Origin: Arachis hypogaea
Taxonomy: Eukaryota > Streptophyta > Magnoliopsida > Fabales > Fabaceae
Direction: 5' to 3'
NCBI RefSeq assembly: GCF_003086295.3
Contig: NC_092039.1
Span: forward strand, 74,543,649-74,607,648
DNA: 64,000 bases
Shown here: positions 41,201 to 53,830 of the stretch, in pieces
Layout: each line of letters starts with the position of its first letter
How positions within the stretch are numbered: position 1 is the stretch's first letter
The notes under the pieces: model-generated
The model's database searches: none
What the model saw: only the letters and a program-made list of their open reading frames with translations
What the model was told of the DNA's origin: nothing
Translations under genes and position numbers: made by a program

Positions 41201-41531
41201 TAATTAAACTAGAATTTTAAAATGGGTAATGCTACTGTGCTGAAGGAAATTTTTTTTCTCAACTGCTGAAATCATGTGGCTATGTGAAGGGATTGACGCG
41301 TGTTGTAATGTTGTCAATCATCCTGTAAAGTGCTGCTTTATACGCAGAATTTGCAGAAATTGAACATGAAATTAATGGAGAATTAGTTGATAATCATATG
41401 AGTAATCTTATGGGTTTTTTTGTCCGGTGTTTTGAAGAAATGTTTTGGTCTATGGTGTTAGACTTTTGTTTTGTTGGTATGATTTAAATATCGTGTGATA
41501 AAAGGGTTATGATGCCAATAATGTTGTGCAG

Positions 41532-41842
41532 AAAGAATAAAATAGGATATAGTCCTAAGGAATAATAATAACAATAATAGAAAAATAAAACAAAAAATAA
41601 TGACCAAAAAAATGACCAAAAGAACGATTATTTATTTGTTCATTGGGTATATTTTTCACTCTATATATAATACTATATTTATTTTTAATTTTTAGATGAA
41701 TTAATGAAGCATTTTTTATTAGACATTTAGGCTGTCATTATTTTAGTTGTCAAAATTTTTATCTAAAATTAAAAAGAATTAAAAATCTGAAAAGAAGCTT
41801 CTTCCATTATAATAACTGTATAGTTCAAACTGTACTTTTTTC

Positions 41843-41885
<43 letters not shown>

Positions 41886-42265
41886 TTGAAAGGAGGTGCT
41901 TTCTTCTTTTTTTTTGACATCATTTTTTTTTTTCGAACATCATTAATTTCAAAATAATAAAAATATGCTTAACTTCTTAATTTAAAAGATTAGTTTATCC
42001 TAATTAAATAAACTTCTTGACTTAAATTACATCTATTTAAATTTTAAATTCAATTTTCTATAAATATAAATTATTTAAAAAAGTTACATTAATTAAAAAA
42101 TAAAAACAAAAACAATTAATATCCATCCCACCTAACTCAATTCAATGGCATCATAATTCATACCCTACCACGCACTTGCTTCTCGTATTTTTTGGTAATT
42201 TTATTTGTTTTATTTTTCTGTTATTGTTATTATTATTCCTTAGGATCATATCTTATTAGAAGATT
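41532..42265. mobile_element. Nested inverted-repeat element, about 730 bp
   Basis: aataggatatagtcctaagg plus the next about 60 bp at 41532 is matched by the complement of about 42190-42265 (ccttaggatcatatcttatt). It lies at the inner edge of the larger inverted repeat and contains (TTA)n at about 41845-41885. Confidence 0.55.
41845..41885. repeat. (TTA)n microsatellite
   Basis: About 13 uninterrupted TTA units. Confidence 0.95.
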
Positions 42266-44483
42266 TTCACATGTACCACAATACTTTTTTGGTACACTGA
42301 TATTTCATTCTTTTTTAGCATTAAAATATATAATAAAATAATTAAAAAGATAAAATTAAATAGAAATATATTGAGTGGTTTTGCTTTTTTTAGAGAGCAC
42401 TATGAAACAGAGACAAATTGTTCCATTAGCTCACAGAAAGAATGAGGAAATTACTATCTTACACTTACACTTGTGTTGTGTTGTTTCCTTTTGAAATTAG
42501 TATAAGTTAAATTTAATTGCTCAAGTAAGTATTATTATAATAATATTAATAAAAATTTGAGCAAGAACAATATTACTTATATTTTAATTTTATCAACTAA
42601 ACTCATTTTAAAGTATAAGTATTAAATTTATTGTGCTAAATTTTTAAGGATAATATAGAATTTCACAATGAATTAATTTTATCTGATATTCATTAATTAA
42701 AAAAATAAATTTATTTAAATATTTTTTAATTAATTAATTAATAATAAGCCTTAGGAAAAAAACTAATCTCATCGTTCTTGTTAATTAAATTATGATATAG
42801 AATAGTGATATGGATAGTTTTATGGGTAAGATTTGTCAAGAAATAACTTAAAATTTGATAATAGATAAGTAATAAGAAGTTGATAGAAAAAATAAATAAT
42901 AAATTTTGTGCATCATTAATATTATTGGTGAAAAATATTTATTAAAAAAATTAAAATATTAAGTCATTAATAAACATCTTTAGGTGAAATACATCTATAT
43001 TCAAATTAAAAAAAAAGCTAAAATTATAGACTCGTGAATTTTGTTAAGCTATAATAAATTATTTTTTGTGTATATAAGAAACCATTTAATAAAAAAAATT
43101 AAAATTAATATTAAATCTATTTTTGTTAAATTATATTAATTAATTGCTACTTACACTTGTAAGTTAAGGATATCTACTATGCTACTTATAATTGATTAAA
43201 TAAAAAATTTTAGAATCATAATTGTGCTAAAATAATATAGTAAAAGACAAATCTCAATCATATATTATAAAAATAATTTTAAAGCGAAATGTTTATGCTA
43301 TATTTAAATACTATTATATAAGAAAGAACTAAAAAAGTCGTTATATATAAGGCAAATAAGATTGTCTTTTTAGTTCATCTATATTTTTTAAAGAGAAATA
43401 ATATTAACATTAAATATATTGAATAACCTAAAGAAAAAAAATAATACTATATATCCAAATATTTTTATTAATCAAGTATAATTAAATTAGTTTAACATAA
43501 CAAAAATCAGTTATAGTTAATATATTCCAAGTCTTATAATTTAATTTGGTTAGACTTAGTTCATAAAAAATATTTAGATGTATAGTATTACTCAAAAAAA
43601 TATTTATTTGGATTAGATTTTTTTTTGGTGAAAAAACACTTTTTAAAATAATAAAGTATTTTTGTTAAATTTTAAACATATTTAGATGCATTTAAAAGAA
43701 AATTTTTTACTAAAAAATTAAATTATTTGATTTTTTAAAAAATCAATAATATTTTGATTTTAAAAAAGTAGAAGTAAAATAAGTTTTAATTATTTTTTTA
43801 CTAGACATATCCTTTATCACCATTTATAATTACAATTTATACCTTTAAAAATAAAAAATAAATTACTCAAATTGAATAATTTTATTTGAGCAATGAAAAA
43901 ATTAATTGTAGTAGCATAATATTATCATATTTGCAAATATTAAATTTAATAATTTGTCATGTATTATGTATAAGATAAGATTAAAGTTTATGATTTTAAT
44001 TTTTTTTTCAATTAAAATCAATGGGCCAATTCTATAAATCATAACTTCTTAAATTAAGAAATAATATATAAAATAGATACACAATTATTTAATCAATATA
44101 AAATAACATGATATATATAATTTTTGAAATATAAAAAAGTGTTATTTTCTTTAATAAATTTTTTATTTTTATAGGTTTACCTCATATTATTGTAAATAAT
44201 TTTATTCTTAAGCATTTTCTAAACAATTTTTTTTATGAGACTTCACAAACAATATAATTTATAATAAATAAAGAAATAAAATTTCTGCACATTGCTTTAT
44301 TGTGCAGCAGTGTAGGTTTCTTCAAGCTACGTGTGCTATTTTTTGTTTTTGTTTTTTTTTTTTATGATTGAAGGACTATTTTTGTCTTTTTATGAATAAC
44401 TATAAGACAAAAAACTAACTTACAACTTAATCATACATGGAACATTGAAGTTCCAATAAAATAAATGGAACATCTTAAAAATT
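42266..44483. other. AT-rich interior, no gene seen
   Basis: Very AT-rich DNA with many short A/T runs. No frame above chance on either strand. Confidence 0.6.
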
Positions 44484-44766
44484 TTTTTTTATCTTATTTT
44501 ATTCTTCCTGCACAATATTATTGGCATCATATTCCTTTGATCACACAGCATTTAAACTATACCAACAAAATAAAAGCCCATACCATAGACCAAAAATTTC
44601 TTCAAAACACCGAACAAAAAAGCCCACAAAATTACTCATATGATTATCAACTAATCCTCTATTAATTCCGTCGACAATTTCTGCAAATTCTGCGTATGGA
44701 GTAGCACTTTGCAGGATGATTGACAGCATCACAACACGCGTCAATTCCTTCGCGTAGCCACATGGT

Positions 44767-45610
44767 TTCATCACCCTTTTAAAATAGCTTATTTATAAAG
44801 AGGGAACAATAATTCAGATATTTTTTTTAAATAAAAAATATTTTCCAATATAACCAGTAATAAAAAAAACCATCATCACATTAGGAAAACACAAAAAATT
44901 AGCTAGAATATATTTTATTTATCATTCATTAATCATTGTAATAATTAATAATACTAAATAAGATAAATTTTAGTTATTTTTAGCTAATTCTTTTTTGTTA
45001 TTAAATATTTCTATAAGAAAAATTACAAATTTGAGTATCTAGTTAAAATTTCATTTGCAGACAATAGCAACAAAATGATTTGAGCAATTTTCACTTTTGA
45101 TGCTAGAAAAAATGGTATAAAATTCAATCCTATCTTCGATCGTGATTCTAACTTATGGAAATGAGCCATAATGATTTCGTCTTTTACGACTGCGAAAATG
45201 ACTCTGAGCTATTGTCAGATGGTGTTATAAACATAATTAAGAACATTTTAACTAAAATAAATATAATACGTGAAATATAATCAAGGAGTTAAGAGTTCAA
45301 AATATTTACACAACCATGTATATTGTTTCAGCTAAAATGCATGCTTACATCTAGTTCTTAAAAATTATTGAGAGTACGAATATTAAGAAAAAGTGTACAA
45401 AGAATTTTATTTGCATTGAGCTTTTTTAAGCTATAATTTTGATTCAGAATAAACTGTAAGACAATAAAAATTTTTTAGATATTATATATTTTTTCAAACC
45501 TTCTCACGATTACACAAATAGGATCACACACTAAAACAAAAATATGAATACCGTCGGATTTAACATTGCAGAATAGCAGTAGATTTATCGTTGAATTTAC
45601 CAGTAGTAAC

Positions 45611-45614
<4 letters not shown>
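44767..45614. other. AT-rich spacer, no gene seen
   Basis: No recognisable gene or element between the inverted repeat and the TC microsatellite. Confidence 0.5.

Positions 45615-45678
<64 letters not shown>
45615..45678. repeat. (TC)32 microsatellite
   Basis: 64 bp of uninterrupted TC. Confidence 0.98.
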
Positions 45679-45681
<3 letters not shown>

Positions 45682-45905
45682 TGTTTCTTCCACTCTCCCC
45701 ATCACCACCATCTTCCACCGCCGAAACCACCACCATCACAACCCCCTCTTCATCGCCGTCAACCCACTACCGAGACCTTTCCCTCTTCATTCTTCTACTT
45801 CTCACATTCTTCTCTTTTCCTTTGGTTGCACCCTAGCCCTTCCCAACAGCCATCCACCATCACCTTTATTCCTTCTTCTCTGTCACCGCTGGCAAACACA
45901 GAGCC
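45679..45905 (+). other. C-rich leader-like segment, no gene assigned
   Basis: CA/CT-rich sequence with 'ccaccaccatcaca' phrases, like a plant 5' UTR or first exon. It is cut at 45906 by sequence starting tgtaacaccc. A similar composition reappears at 55317-55395 after the nested insertions, but no continuous frame can be shown. Confidence 0.3.
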
Positions 45906-47323
45906 TGTAACACCCTTACTACCCGAATGTCACGCTTTCGACTGCGCCACTCTAATAGCTTGGGTATTACGACAACTCTACACATATTTAATACTAAAAT
46001 AGGAGCCTGTTTAAAACTTAAAACCGCATAACCGTTCAAAAATACTTTTTTGATGAAAACATAAATATATATGTAAATACAACCAAATACAATACCTTTC
46101 TGTTCCCATGGTAGCCATAGTGGTGGTTCTGGGCAGCATCTGGCGAGTCCTCCTCATCCAGCGGTGACGCAGGTGGCTTCCCTTCCCGTCATAGCATCCT
46201 TCGCGCGTCGTTTCTCCCGGTTCTCTCTCCTAGACGCGTCTTCTTCCCTTGATTCTCGCGATGCTCCTCTTCTCCATACATCCAGTAGCAGCAGCTTCCT
46301 CTGATGCCAGCTTGGGCAGTGGACTCCACCCTCGACGATGAAGACGCTCTCCTCCACCACCCTCAGAAGCGGCGGCGATAGTAAGGTAATGATGAAGGTT
46401 TGGCAAGGCGAACCACATCCACCCTTCTCCCTCGGACGCGCAGCTTCGGCCCTCTCCCCCTTCCTTGCGACAGCGACGGTGACCATGGTGATGCAGCGGG
46501 ACGGCGGCGCTGCAGCTCAGCAGTGACTTCACAGGCTCTACGAACGGGTGAAAGGAGGAGGTGAAGGGCGGGCAAGGCTAGGCGACGCTGACGATGGTGG
46601 CATGGGATCCTCGCGTGCGGCAGTCCGGCGGTCACAGCAGCAGCTCTTCCCTCTCTTTATTCCTCTGCTTCCCGTGCTCTCTCTCCTTTTCCATGGATGT
46701 GGGTGTTTGACAGTGAAGAGGGGGTTAGGGTTAGTGAATTGGGGAAATTAGGGTTTGGGTAAAATTAGGTTTTAAGGGTAGTTTTGTAATTTAAAATAAA
46801 AGTAGGGATAATATAGTAATTAGAAATAAATTCTAATCCAACAATAATAATATATAAATATACTATTTGTTCATCAATTTCACAAATTATTTTCAATCAA
46901 ATGTTCAAATCCAAAAATTAGAAATAATATACTTAATTTTTTATTTTCCAAAACAACGGTATTAATATCTTAAAATATAAATTTTTTGTTCTAAATCATG
47001 TAAAATCCCTATTATTTCATAACTGCCAACTTCATAATTTAAATATAGAAAATAATCCAATACTTGTAAAATTGGATAAAATTCTGATTTAAATAGCCAA
47101 ATCTTATTATTCTCGAATTTCTAAAACTTTAAATCACAAATAGAAAAATGATCCTTTAGTATAGAGTTTGGACAAAACCTTAATTTATTTCAAATCCAAT
47201 TAATCAAAATTGCCTTAAATTATTTCCAATAAAAGAAAATTTGAAATTAAAATTGTAAATAATATATGATTTGAGATTAGTTTAAAGTAGGACTTTTTAT
47301 AAGTCTTGGATCTTATAGAGCTG
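45906..47323. mobile_element. Probable LTR fragment (tgtaacaccc start), host of the young element
   Basis: Begins tgtaacaccctta, a common start of plant gypsy LTRs, and has a GC-rich block (46090-46600) then an AT-rich block. The Athila-like element is inserted at 47323/55312. The far end may be ctgtgaca at 55324, but the flanks gagcc and tcgcc do not match well, so solo-LTR status is unproven. Confidence 0.4.
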
Positions 47324-48804
47324 TGACGATTGGATTTTTGACGGTTTAGAATTTTACAAATGAAATCTCGTTGTAAAGTATAGTTTCTAAACCAAACAAT
47401 AATCCTTTCATACAAAAGATTGTTTGTCACAAGTAACAAACCCCTAATTTTATAAACCGAAGTATTCAAACCTCGGGTCGTTCTCCCTAGGAATTACAAT
47501 AAAGTGTCTTGTTATTGGTTGTGAATTATTTTGGGGTTTTGATAAGAAACATGAAAGTAAATGACAATGAAAGTAAACTACTATAAAAGGCTCTTGGTAA
47601 GGTATGAGAACTAGAAGTTCTATCCTAGTTATCCTTCTCAATTGTGATGAGAATTGTTCATTGCTACCACTTAGTTAACCCTTGCTAATAAAGGAAAGTC
47701 AAGTGGATGAATTGACTTGAGCCACAAGTCCTAGCCAACTCCCAAGGAAAGACTAGCTTTAGTGCACTTCAAATCAATTAGCAATCTCTCCAATTATCAA
47801 TCAACAAAGGAATTAGATAACTCAAGAGTTACTAATTACTCTACCTAGGCCAAGAGGAACAAAATCTACACTAAAACTAAAAGAGACATTTCAACAAACA
47901 CATGGAGTGCAATAGAAGTAAACATTATTAAATGCAAGAATTAAAGGAATCTATAACTACAAAAACAAGAGATCAACAATGGAAGAGCAAAGAAGACACA
48001 TTTATTATGAATTACCTCTTATTGAATTGGAAGAATGTAGAAAGAACAATACTAGATCTACAACAAAATGTAAGAACAACATAAAGGAAATTACAACAAA
48101 AGAATAGAAGAAGATGAATGTAGCAACAAAGAATTGAAAGGTAGAAGTAGAAGAAAGCAAAGATTAAAACCTAGATCTAAGAACTAATCCTAATCCTAAT
48201 CCTAATTCTAGAGAGAAGAGAGAGCTTCTCTCTCTAGAAACTACTTCTAAACTAATCCTAATGAGTGTGTAATGAAGTAATGAGTTGGAATCCCCCCTTT
48301 GGTCTTCAATCCTTGACTTTAAATAGCATTTTTGGCGCCAAAGTTGGTTGCAATTGGGCCCCACAACCCTTCAGAATTCGTTGGTTGCGAATTCATTAAA
48401 AAATCATAAACCAGCATCGACGCGTACGCGCACAGCACGCGTACGCGTCCATGGGGTAATTCGCAGGTGCGCGCAAGCGCCAGGTGCGCGCGCGCGTCCA
48501 TGGGCGAGTCCAACTTCTTTGACTTTTCATGATTTCTCCACTTTGCATGCTTTCCCTCTTCACTCCTTTTGATCCATTCCTAGCCTTTTCAATCTGAAAT
48601 CACTAACAAACATATCAAGGCATCTAGTGGAATCAAAGGGAAATTAAAACCATCAAATTAAGGGTTGAAAAGCATGTTTTCACATCTAAGCACAAATAAG
48701 GAGACAATCACAAAACCATGCTATTTCATTGAATAAATGTGGGTAAAAGGTCATACAATCTCTTAAAATCAATACAAGATAAACCGTCAAAACGGGGTTT
48801 GTCA
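47324..48804 (-). repeat. 3' LTR of the young element
   Basis: Starts tgacgattgg and ends gtttgtca. It contains a cluster of acgcgtacgcgt-type palindromes (48416-48506), with a minus-strand tatttaaag TATA-like box about 90 bp downstream (48320-48330). Confidence 0.95.
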
Positions 48805-48841
48805 ACCTCCCCACACTTAAACCAAGCATGTCCTCATGCTT
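48805..48841 (-). promoter_or_regulatory. Polypurine tract with adjoining hairpin (3' copy)
   Basis: In element orientation tttaagtgtggggaggt directly precedes the LTR. Next to it on the plus strand, aagcatg-tcct-catgctt (48824-48841) forms a 7-bp stem with a TCCT loop. The same module recurs at 50321, 56880 and 60379. Confidence 0.75.
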
Positions 48842-51772
48842 AAACCAAGAATGAAGTAAAGGTATGGCATTTATTCAATGGAACTAATTAAATGCAATCT
48901 ACCTTTATGCAACTATCTAAATGAATGCAATTGCTTGGTCAAAATAAATCAATTCCCAAGAAGCATATATGCACAAGGGCTAAGAACTAGCAAGTCTAAT
49001 CCACAATTGAATTGAGTTATTAAATATTTTTTACAAACTTGCATGAAAAGAGATGATCATGGGTGGAAACATGTAATTGAGCAATCGAACCCTCACCGGT
49101 AGTGTTTTCACTCTATTCGCTCAAGTGTTTAGGGTTGATTCTCTCAAGTCTCTCCTATTTCATGCTTTCCAAGATTTGTTCTTCTTCTAACAATCAACAT
49201 ATATTTCATGCATGCATACAAGTATCATGAGGTCTTTTCTTTAGGTTGTAATGGGGTTAGGGTCAAGGTAGGATGCATATTTGGTTAAGTGAGCTTGAAA
49301 TTTGAATCTTTGATAAGCTTAGACTTCCCACCTAACGTATGACATCCTATACAATTAAATTCTAACCTAACTACCTATTTTTTTCACTTTTTCACATACT
49401 CATGTATCCCTTTTCATTTCACAACACTTATGCATTGATTTTATTGAGCTTCACTTTGGGGCATTTTGTCCCCTTTTTTTTATTATTTTTCTTCTCTTTT
49501 TTTTCTTTCTTTTTCTATTTTTTATTTTTTTTCTTTTCCATATTATTTTTTTTTCTTTTCTTTTTCTTTTGTTTTTCTCATATTTTTCTTTCTATATACA
49601 AGAACATCAATGCATAAGGTTTTACATTTGATCAATACACGAGCATGTGCCCAATTCCCAATATTTACAACAAAAATACAAAACTACCCTTTTATTCACC
49701 CAATGTCCCAAGGCTCCCACACTTGAATGATACTCACACACTCTAGCCTAAGCCAATCATAGATCCAAATAAGGACTTTTATTGTTTTCCGCTTTAAGGC
49801 TTGTAATGTGCTGGAATAAGAACAAGTGGGTTAAGCGTAGGCTCAAATTGGCTAACAAAGGGATATAAAAGGGTTGGCTATTTGGATAAGTGAGCTAATG
49901 AAATGATGGCCTCAATCATATAAATGCATGAATACACAAAATAATGGACATAAAGAATCAAACAAATCAAAGATTACAATCATAGAAAGAGAATAATGCA
50001 CTCAAGAAGGAAAATAAGTGGTTATAAGATGTAACCACACCATTAGGCTCAAATGTCACTTGCTTGTGTTCTTAGCTCAAAAAAAATATGATCCACAATA
50101 TATATAATTCAAGCAAGTTCTATGAAAAGTTTTTTACTCAAATCAATTGAGGTGCCCTATATATAGAAATCTTGAAAAATTCCATTATTTTGACTAGGCT
50201 TATTGTGTATACATATGCAAAAATTAAGAGAATGCAAGTAAAAATCCTAAAATCCTAGAATGAAATGCAAAAGTGTTGGAATTAGAAACTTGTCACCCAA
50301 AATCGCCGACCGGTCGGACGACCTCCCCACACTTAAAAGTTTGCACCGTCCTCGGTGCACTCAAAGATGAGCAAGGGGGTACGGCGACTCTCCAGATTGC
50401 TGCGTGTTCTTAGTCTTGCTTCCGTTATTGCTTGTGGTGCATTGTTCATGAAAAACAAAAATATAACACCATAAGATGAGAAGATACAAAAGCAAGGAAG
50501 CATAATTGTTGGAGTGAGGTAAATCACTAGAAATGAGTGAGTGAATTGGTGTGACATTGATGACAAATAAGTGTGTGAATTCTAAATTGCGCGGTTTAGA
50601 ACACACATTAGTATAAAAGTTATGTCACAAAAGAAGCATGCACTTTACTCATCCTAGTGTGCTTGAGATGCTTTTAAGTAAACTTGTAAGGTAAAACAAG
50701 CATTAAAGAAGCATGGAAGCATTCAAGTCGAACATATGGATGGATATAATCATGAAATACAATGCATTAGGGTAAATGCACAACATCATCCATCAAGAGG
50801 TTGCCTAATTGAGGAAAAGGATTCAAATCACATGATGGCTAGCTACAACATGCAATTCAAAAGAGTTACAAGCTCAAAGACAATTCTCATCACTTGGTAT
50901 TTTTCAAAAGATAAGCATGAAAAACTCAAAACCAAGTAGTAAATACCTCAACAATAGAGTCCAACAAAGATTATCTAAAAACATTAATGCTAAATTAGCA
51001 TTTAGGCAATAAGGGGGCAACAATGTGTAGTAAACAAAGTCAATAATCCAACACTTGTGATATAAAGAGAGAAAATAAAATGAAAACTAAACTAAAACTA
51101 ACTAATCAACTAAACAACTAACTAATTAACTAACTAAGATAAATGGTTATCCATGGTGTTTGGAAGTGTTGGATGAGGGGTAGAAGAAGGGAAGAAGAAA
51201 GGAGAAGGAAAGAAATAGAAAGAGGAGAAGAAAAGAGAAGTGTTGAGAAAAGAGGATCCGCGCGTACGCGCACATGGCGCGCGCGCGTCGATGGCTTATT
51301 CGAGAGTGGCGCGTACGCGTCATGTGCGCAGGCGCGCAAGAGGGTTTGTGCCTCAGGCCCAAGTTCCGCACAGTGTAGGCCTAACTCTCGGGTCAAGGTA
51401 TGGAAGGTGGAACTTCTCAATCCACGCGTACGCGTGCATGGCGCGCTCGCGTGGAAGGCCGAAAATGCTCAATGCACGCGTACGCGTGCAGTGCGCGTAC
51501 GCGTGGATGGTGCTCTGTTTTTCAAAATTTTTCTATATTTTTGCACCAATCCAAGCATTTTAAACCTCCAAACTACTACCAAAACACCCTAAAACCTTAT
51601 TTAACATACTAAACTACCAATTTAAACTCATCAAATCAATCAAAACAAGAATTTAAACTAATTCTATCAATATGTACAAAAAGAGAAAATGAAAAGAATT
51701 TACCATGGTGGGGTGTCTCCCACCTAGCACTTTTGTTTATTGTCCTTAAGTTGGACTTATGGGGAGCTCCTC
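48842..51772 (-). other. Non-coding interior of the young element
   Basis: No pol-like frame. Holds the internal purine-tract module (50321), T-rich runs (about 49470-49590) and a second cluster of acgcgtacgcgt-type motifs (51257-51510). Aligns by short blocks with the interior of the neighbour (for example 49060-49440 against 57110-57400). Confidence 0.6.
50321..50359 (-). promoter_or_regulatory. Internal copy of the polypurine-tract/hairpin module
   Basis: The same purine tract (complement of acctccccacacttaaa) occurs 1.5 kb inside the element, followed by tgcaccg-tcct-cggtgca (50342-50359), a perfect 7-bp stem with the same TCCT loop but different stem bases. The position resembles a central polypurine tract, as inferred. 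Confidence 0.6.
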
Positions 51773-53674
51773 TCAAGGTGGCTTGTGCTTGAATTCATCT
51801 TGGAACTCCCACCAATGCTTGGTTCTCCATTGTGCCCCAAGATTCTTCATGGATTGAGCCAAGTCTTGATGGAGTTCTTCACAAGCTTGGGGCTCCCAAA
51901 GTTGATCCTCTTCTTGTGATCCGGGATCCCACACTTTATTTTCACACCCGTCTTGAAGTTGATCATCATTATTAGTCCATCCGGGTGGTGAACAAGATGA
52001 ATTCTCTATGAAGTGGCCAACAATCCTTCTAGACCCATCTATTTGAGCACTACTCCATCCTTTATATCTCATGTTTGATGCATCAACCATAATGAGTCTT
52101 GATTTGCAACGCCCACCACAAAACTTTTTCCGCTTACGCTTCATCCCACAAACTTCCCTAAGTTGGCCATCCGTTTCAAGCAAACTATATTCAAGTGGAA
52201 TAATAAAGATAATAGAAATGAATTTCACCCACTCAAATGAAGGTGTAGATGGCAACCTAGGCAAAGATGCTTCCAAAGATCTTGACAAAGCGTAACCAAC
52301 CCTCGTTCGTCTATCTCTAGGGATTTCCACCTCTTCACAAGATCTCTTGATCTCAATCCTTTGTTCAACAATTTTATCTAAACCTTTTCCTTTACTCAAA
52401 TAATAATAGGGAGGGTGAGAAAAATTTACCTCCTCAACGTTTTCAAATCCAACCGGAGAAGGTTCTTCATGCTCAAAGGATTCTTCACCACTAAGACTTG
52501 ATGCTTGATCTTTATCACCAAGGGAACTCAATTCTTTCTCTATCCCTTCCAAGTATTCATATGGAATATGCCTTGGAAGGTGTGCACTTTCCTCCCTAGC
52601 ATCAATTTCAATCATCTTAGAGGGGTTTTCTTCAACTCTATGTTCCCATGGAGGCTCCGCATCTCCTAAGTCTTCTACCACTTCTTCCTTGTCTTCAACA
52701 ATTAAAGCTTCCTCCAATTGTTCCAATACAAAGCAACTTCCCTCATTTTCCACCGGAATTTCCAATCTCTCCTTCATGCTATGCTCTTCTTGAGCCATGG
52801 GAGTTCCTTGAGTGTTCAAGCATTGGGAGGCTAATTGATTTGTTACCGCATCCAAGGCGGCCATGAAATTTTGCACATCCCTTTTCATCTCTTCTTGCCC
52901 TTGAACAAGAACACCAAGGGTTTCATCCATTAGAGGTTGGGATGGGTGGAAGGGTTCCTCATTTTGGGGGAAGGGTTCATAGTAGGAAGGTGGTTCTTCT
53001 TGGTAGAGTTGTGGTGGTTCTATGTTTTCCACTCTTTCCACTTGTTGCACAACACACTCCATGGTTGCTTGAAATTGATCCAATGCTTCCTTGAGATGAT
53101 CCCTTGACTCTTGTTCCTCTTGGATGTCATGAGTAGGATCATAGGGCTCTTGGATTAAAGGACATAAGTATTCTTCCATGGGAGGTTGTGGTGGAAAGTA
53201 GTATTCATCTTGTGGTTGGAAATTTTCATATGTTGGAGGTGGTTCATCTTGGTAATAATATGGAAGGGGTGGCTCTTGAAAGTGGTGATGTTGGGATGGT
53301 GGTGGCTCTATGTGTGGTTCATATGGCTCATATGGTTGTTGGAATGGTGGATATGGATTGGGGTCATATGAGGGTGGTTGGTAAAAAGGGGCTTGTGAGT
53401 ATGGTTGAGAGTTATGTTGAGGATATGACTCATAGGCATATGGTGGTGGTTCTTGAAAATCACAAGGAGATTCACCATAGCCATTGGATTGATATGCATC
53501 TAAAAATGGCTCTTCTTCATAGTGCATTGGTGGGGGTTGTTGCCATGAGGATTGATCATAAGCATATGGCTCTTCCCACCTTTGATTATCCCATTCTTGA
53601 TACACAACTTCATTATAGTCCTCATCACCTACAACATAATTGTAACTACACTCATAGCCAAAGTGAGAATTCAT
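51773..53674 (-). CDS. Single ORF of the non-autonomous element, Pro/Gln/Tyr-rich protein of unknown function
   Basis: ATG at 53674 (MNSHFGYECSYNY); 633 residues, no interruption. Residues 1 to about 180 are Pro/Gln/Tyr/Glu-rich low complexity. About 185-290 has helical QFQATMECVVQQVERVE-type segments. About 290-430 is acidic. The C-terminal 190 residues are globular, with a hydrophobic run FIIPLEYSLL, a basic KRKRKKFCGGRCKSRL patch, a CSPPGW segment and KHWWEFQDEFKHKPP at the end. It sits where gag should be but has no zinc knuckle or gag core that I recognise. Intactness and the near-identical LTRs suggest it was functional at the last transposition. A structural (packaging) role is a guess. 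Confidence 0.7.
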   Translation of the reverse strand: MNSHFGYECSYNYVVGDEDYNEVVYQEWDNQRWEEPYAYDQSSWQQPPPMHYEEEPFLDAYQSNGYGESPCDFQEPPPYAYESYPQHNSQPYSQAPFYQPPSYDPNPYPPFQQPYEPYEPHIEPPPSQHHHFQEPPLPYYYQDEPPPTYENFQPQDEYYFPPQPPMEEYLCPLIQEPYDPTHDIQEEQESRDHLKEALDQFQATMECVVQQVERVENIEPPQLYQEEPPSYYEPFPQNEEPFHPSQPLMDETLGVLVQGQEEMKRDVQNFMAALDAVTNQLASQCLNTQGTPMAQEEHSMKERLEIPVENEGSCFVLEQLEEALIVEDKEEVVEDLGDAEPPWEHRVEENPSKMIEIDAREESAHLPRHIPYEYLEGIEKELSSLGDKDQASSLSGEESFEHEEPSPVGFENVEEVNFSHPPYYYLSKGKGLDKIVEQRIEIKRSCEEVEIPRDRRTRVGYALSRSLEASLPRLPSTPSFEWVKFISIIFIIPLEYSLLETDGQLREVCGMKRKRKKFCGGRCKSRLIMVDASNMRYKGWSSAQIDGSRRIVGHFIENSSCSPPGWTNNDDQLQDGCENKVWDPGSQEEDQLWEPQACEELHQDLAQSMKNLGAQWRTKHWWEFQDEFKHKPP

Positions 53675-53810
53675 GATAGCAAGAGAGGGCAAAAACAAAA
53701 ATAGTAACAAATAAAGAGAACAAACTAAAAACTAATAAAGAAGCAAAAAGCAAACATATTCACAATATTCACATATATACAATAACCAATAACACAACAC
53801 CATTGCAACT

Positions 53811-53827
53811 CCCCGGCAACGGCGCCA
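53811..53827 (-). promoter_or_regulatory. Primer-binding site, tRNA-Asp
   Basis: ccccggcaacggcgcca on the plus strand equals the 3' end of tRNA-Asp. Three bases separate it from the LTR. Confidence 0.85.
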
Positions 53828-53830
53828 TTT

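Larger units (their letters stand above)
41266..44766. mobile_element. 3.5-kb structure with about 280-bp inverted repeats
   Basis: The left arm (about 41266-41545) and right arm (about 44484-44766) are inverted copies, roughly 85% alike by eye. Both contain 'catgtggct', 'attgacgcgtgttgt', 'tacgcagaatttgcagaaatt' and 'ttagttgataatcatatgagtaa'. The interior is AT-rich without ORFs. Long inverted repeats suggest a non-autonomous Mutator-like element, but I could not find a target duplication. Confidence 0.6.

Noticed and set aside
41226..41500. Ancient coding exon suggested by similarity to the frame at 44541-44774
   Set aside because: The similarity is the inverted repeat itself. The left arm has stops in every frame, and differences do not favour third codon positions by eye.
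45475..45910. Arg-Glu or Ser-Leu repeat frames
   Set aside because: Translation of (TC)n and a C-rich leader-like segment. No protein family recognised.
48183..48210. Telomere-like repeats (ctaatc units)
   Set aside because: A few taatcc units only. Plant telomere repeats are ccctaaa, and this stretch is part of the LTR, repeated at 54690.
53186..53676. Plus-strand frames rich in Trp/Val/Met opposite the non-autonomous element ORF
   Set aside because: Shadows of the Pro/Gln/Tyr-rich minus-strand coding region.
53811..53830. Possible tRNA-Asp gene (also 11448-11464)
   Set aside because: Only the 17 bases of the tRNA 3' end including CCA are present, next to an LTR. These are primer-binding sites, not tRNA genes.
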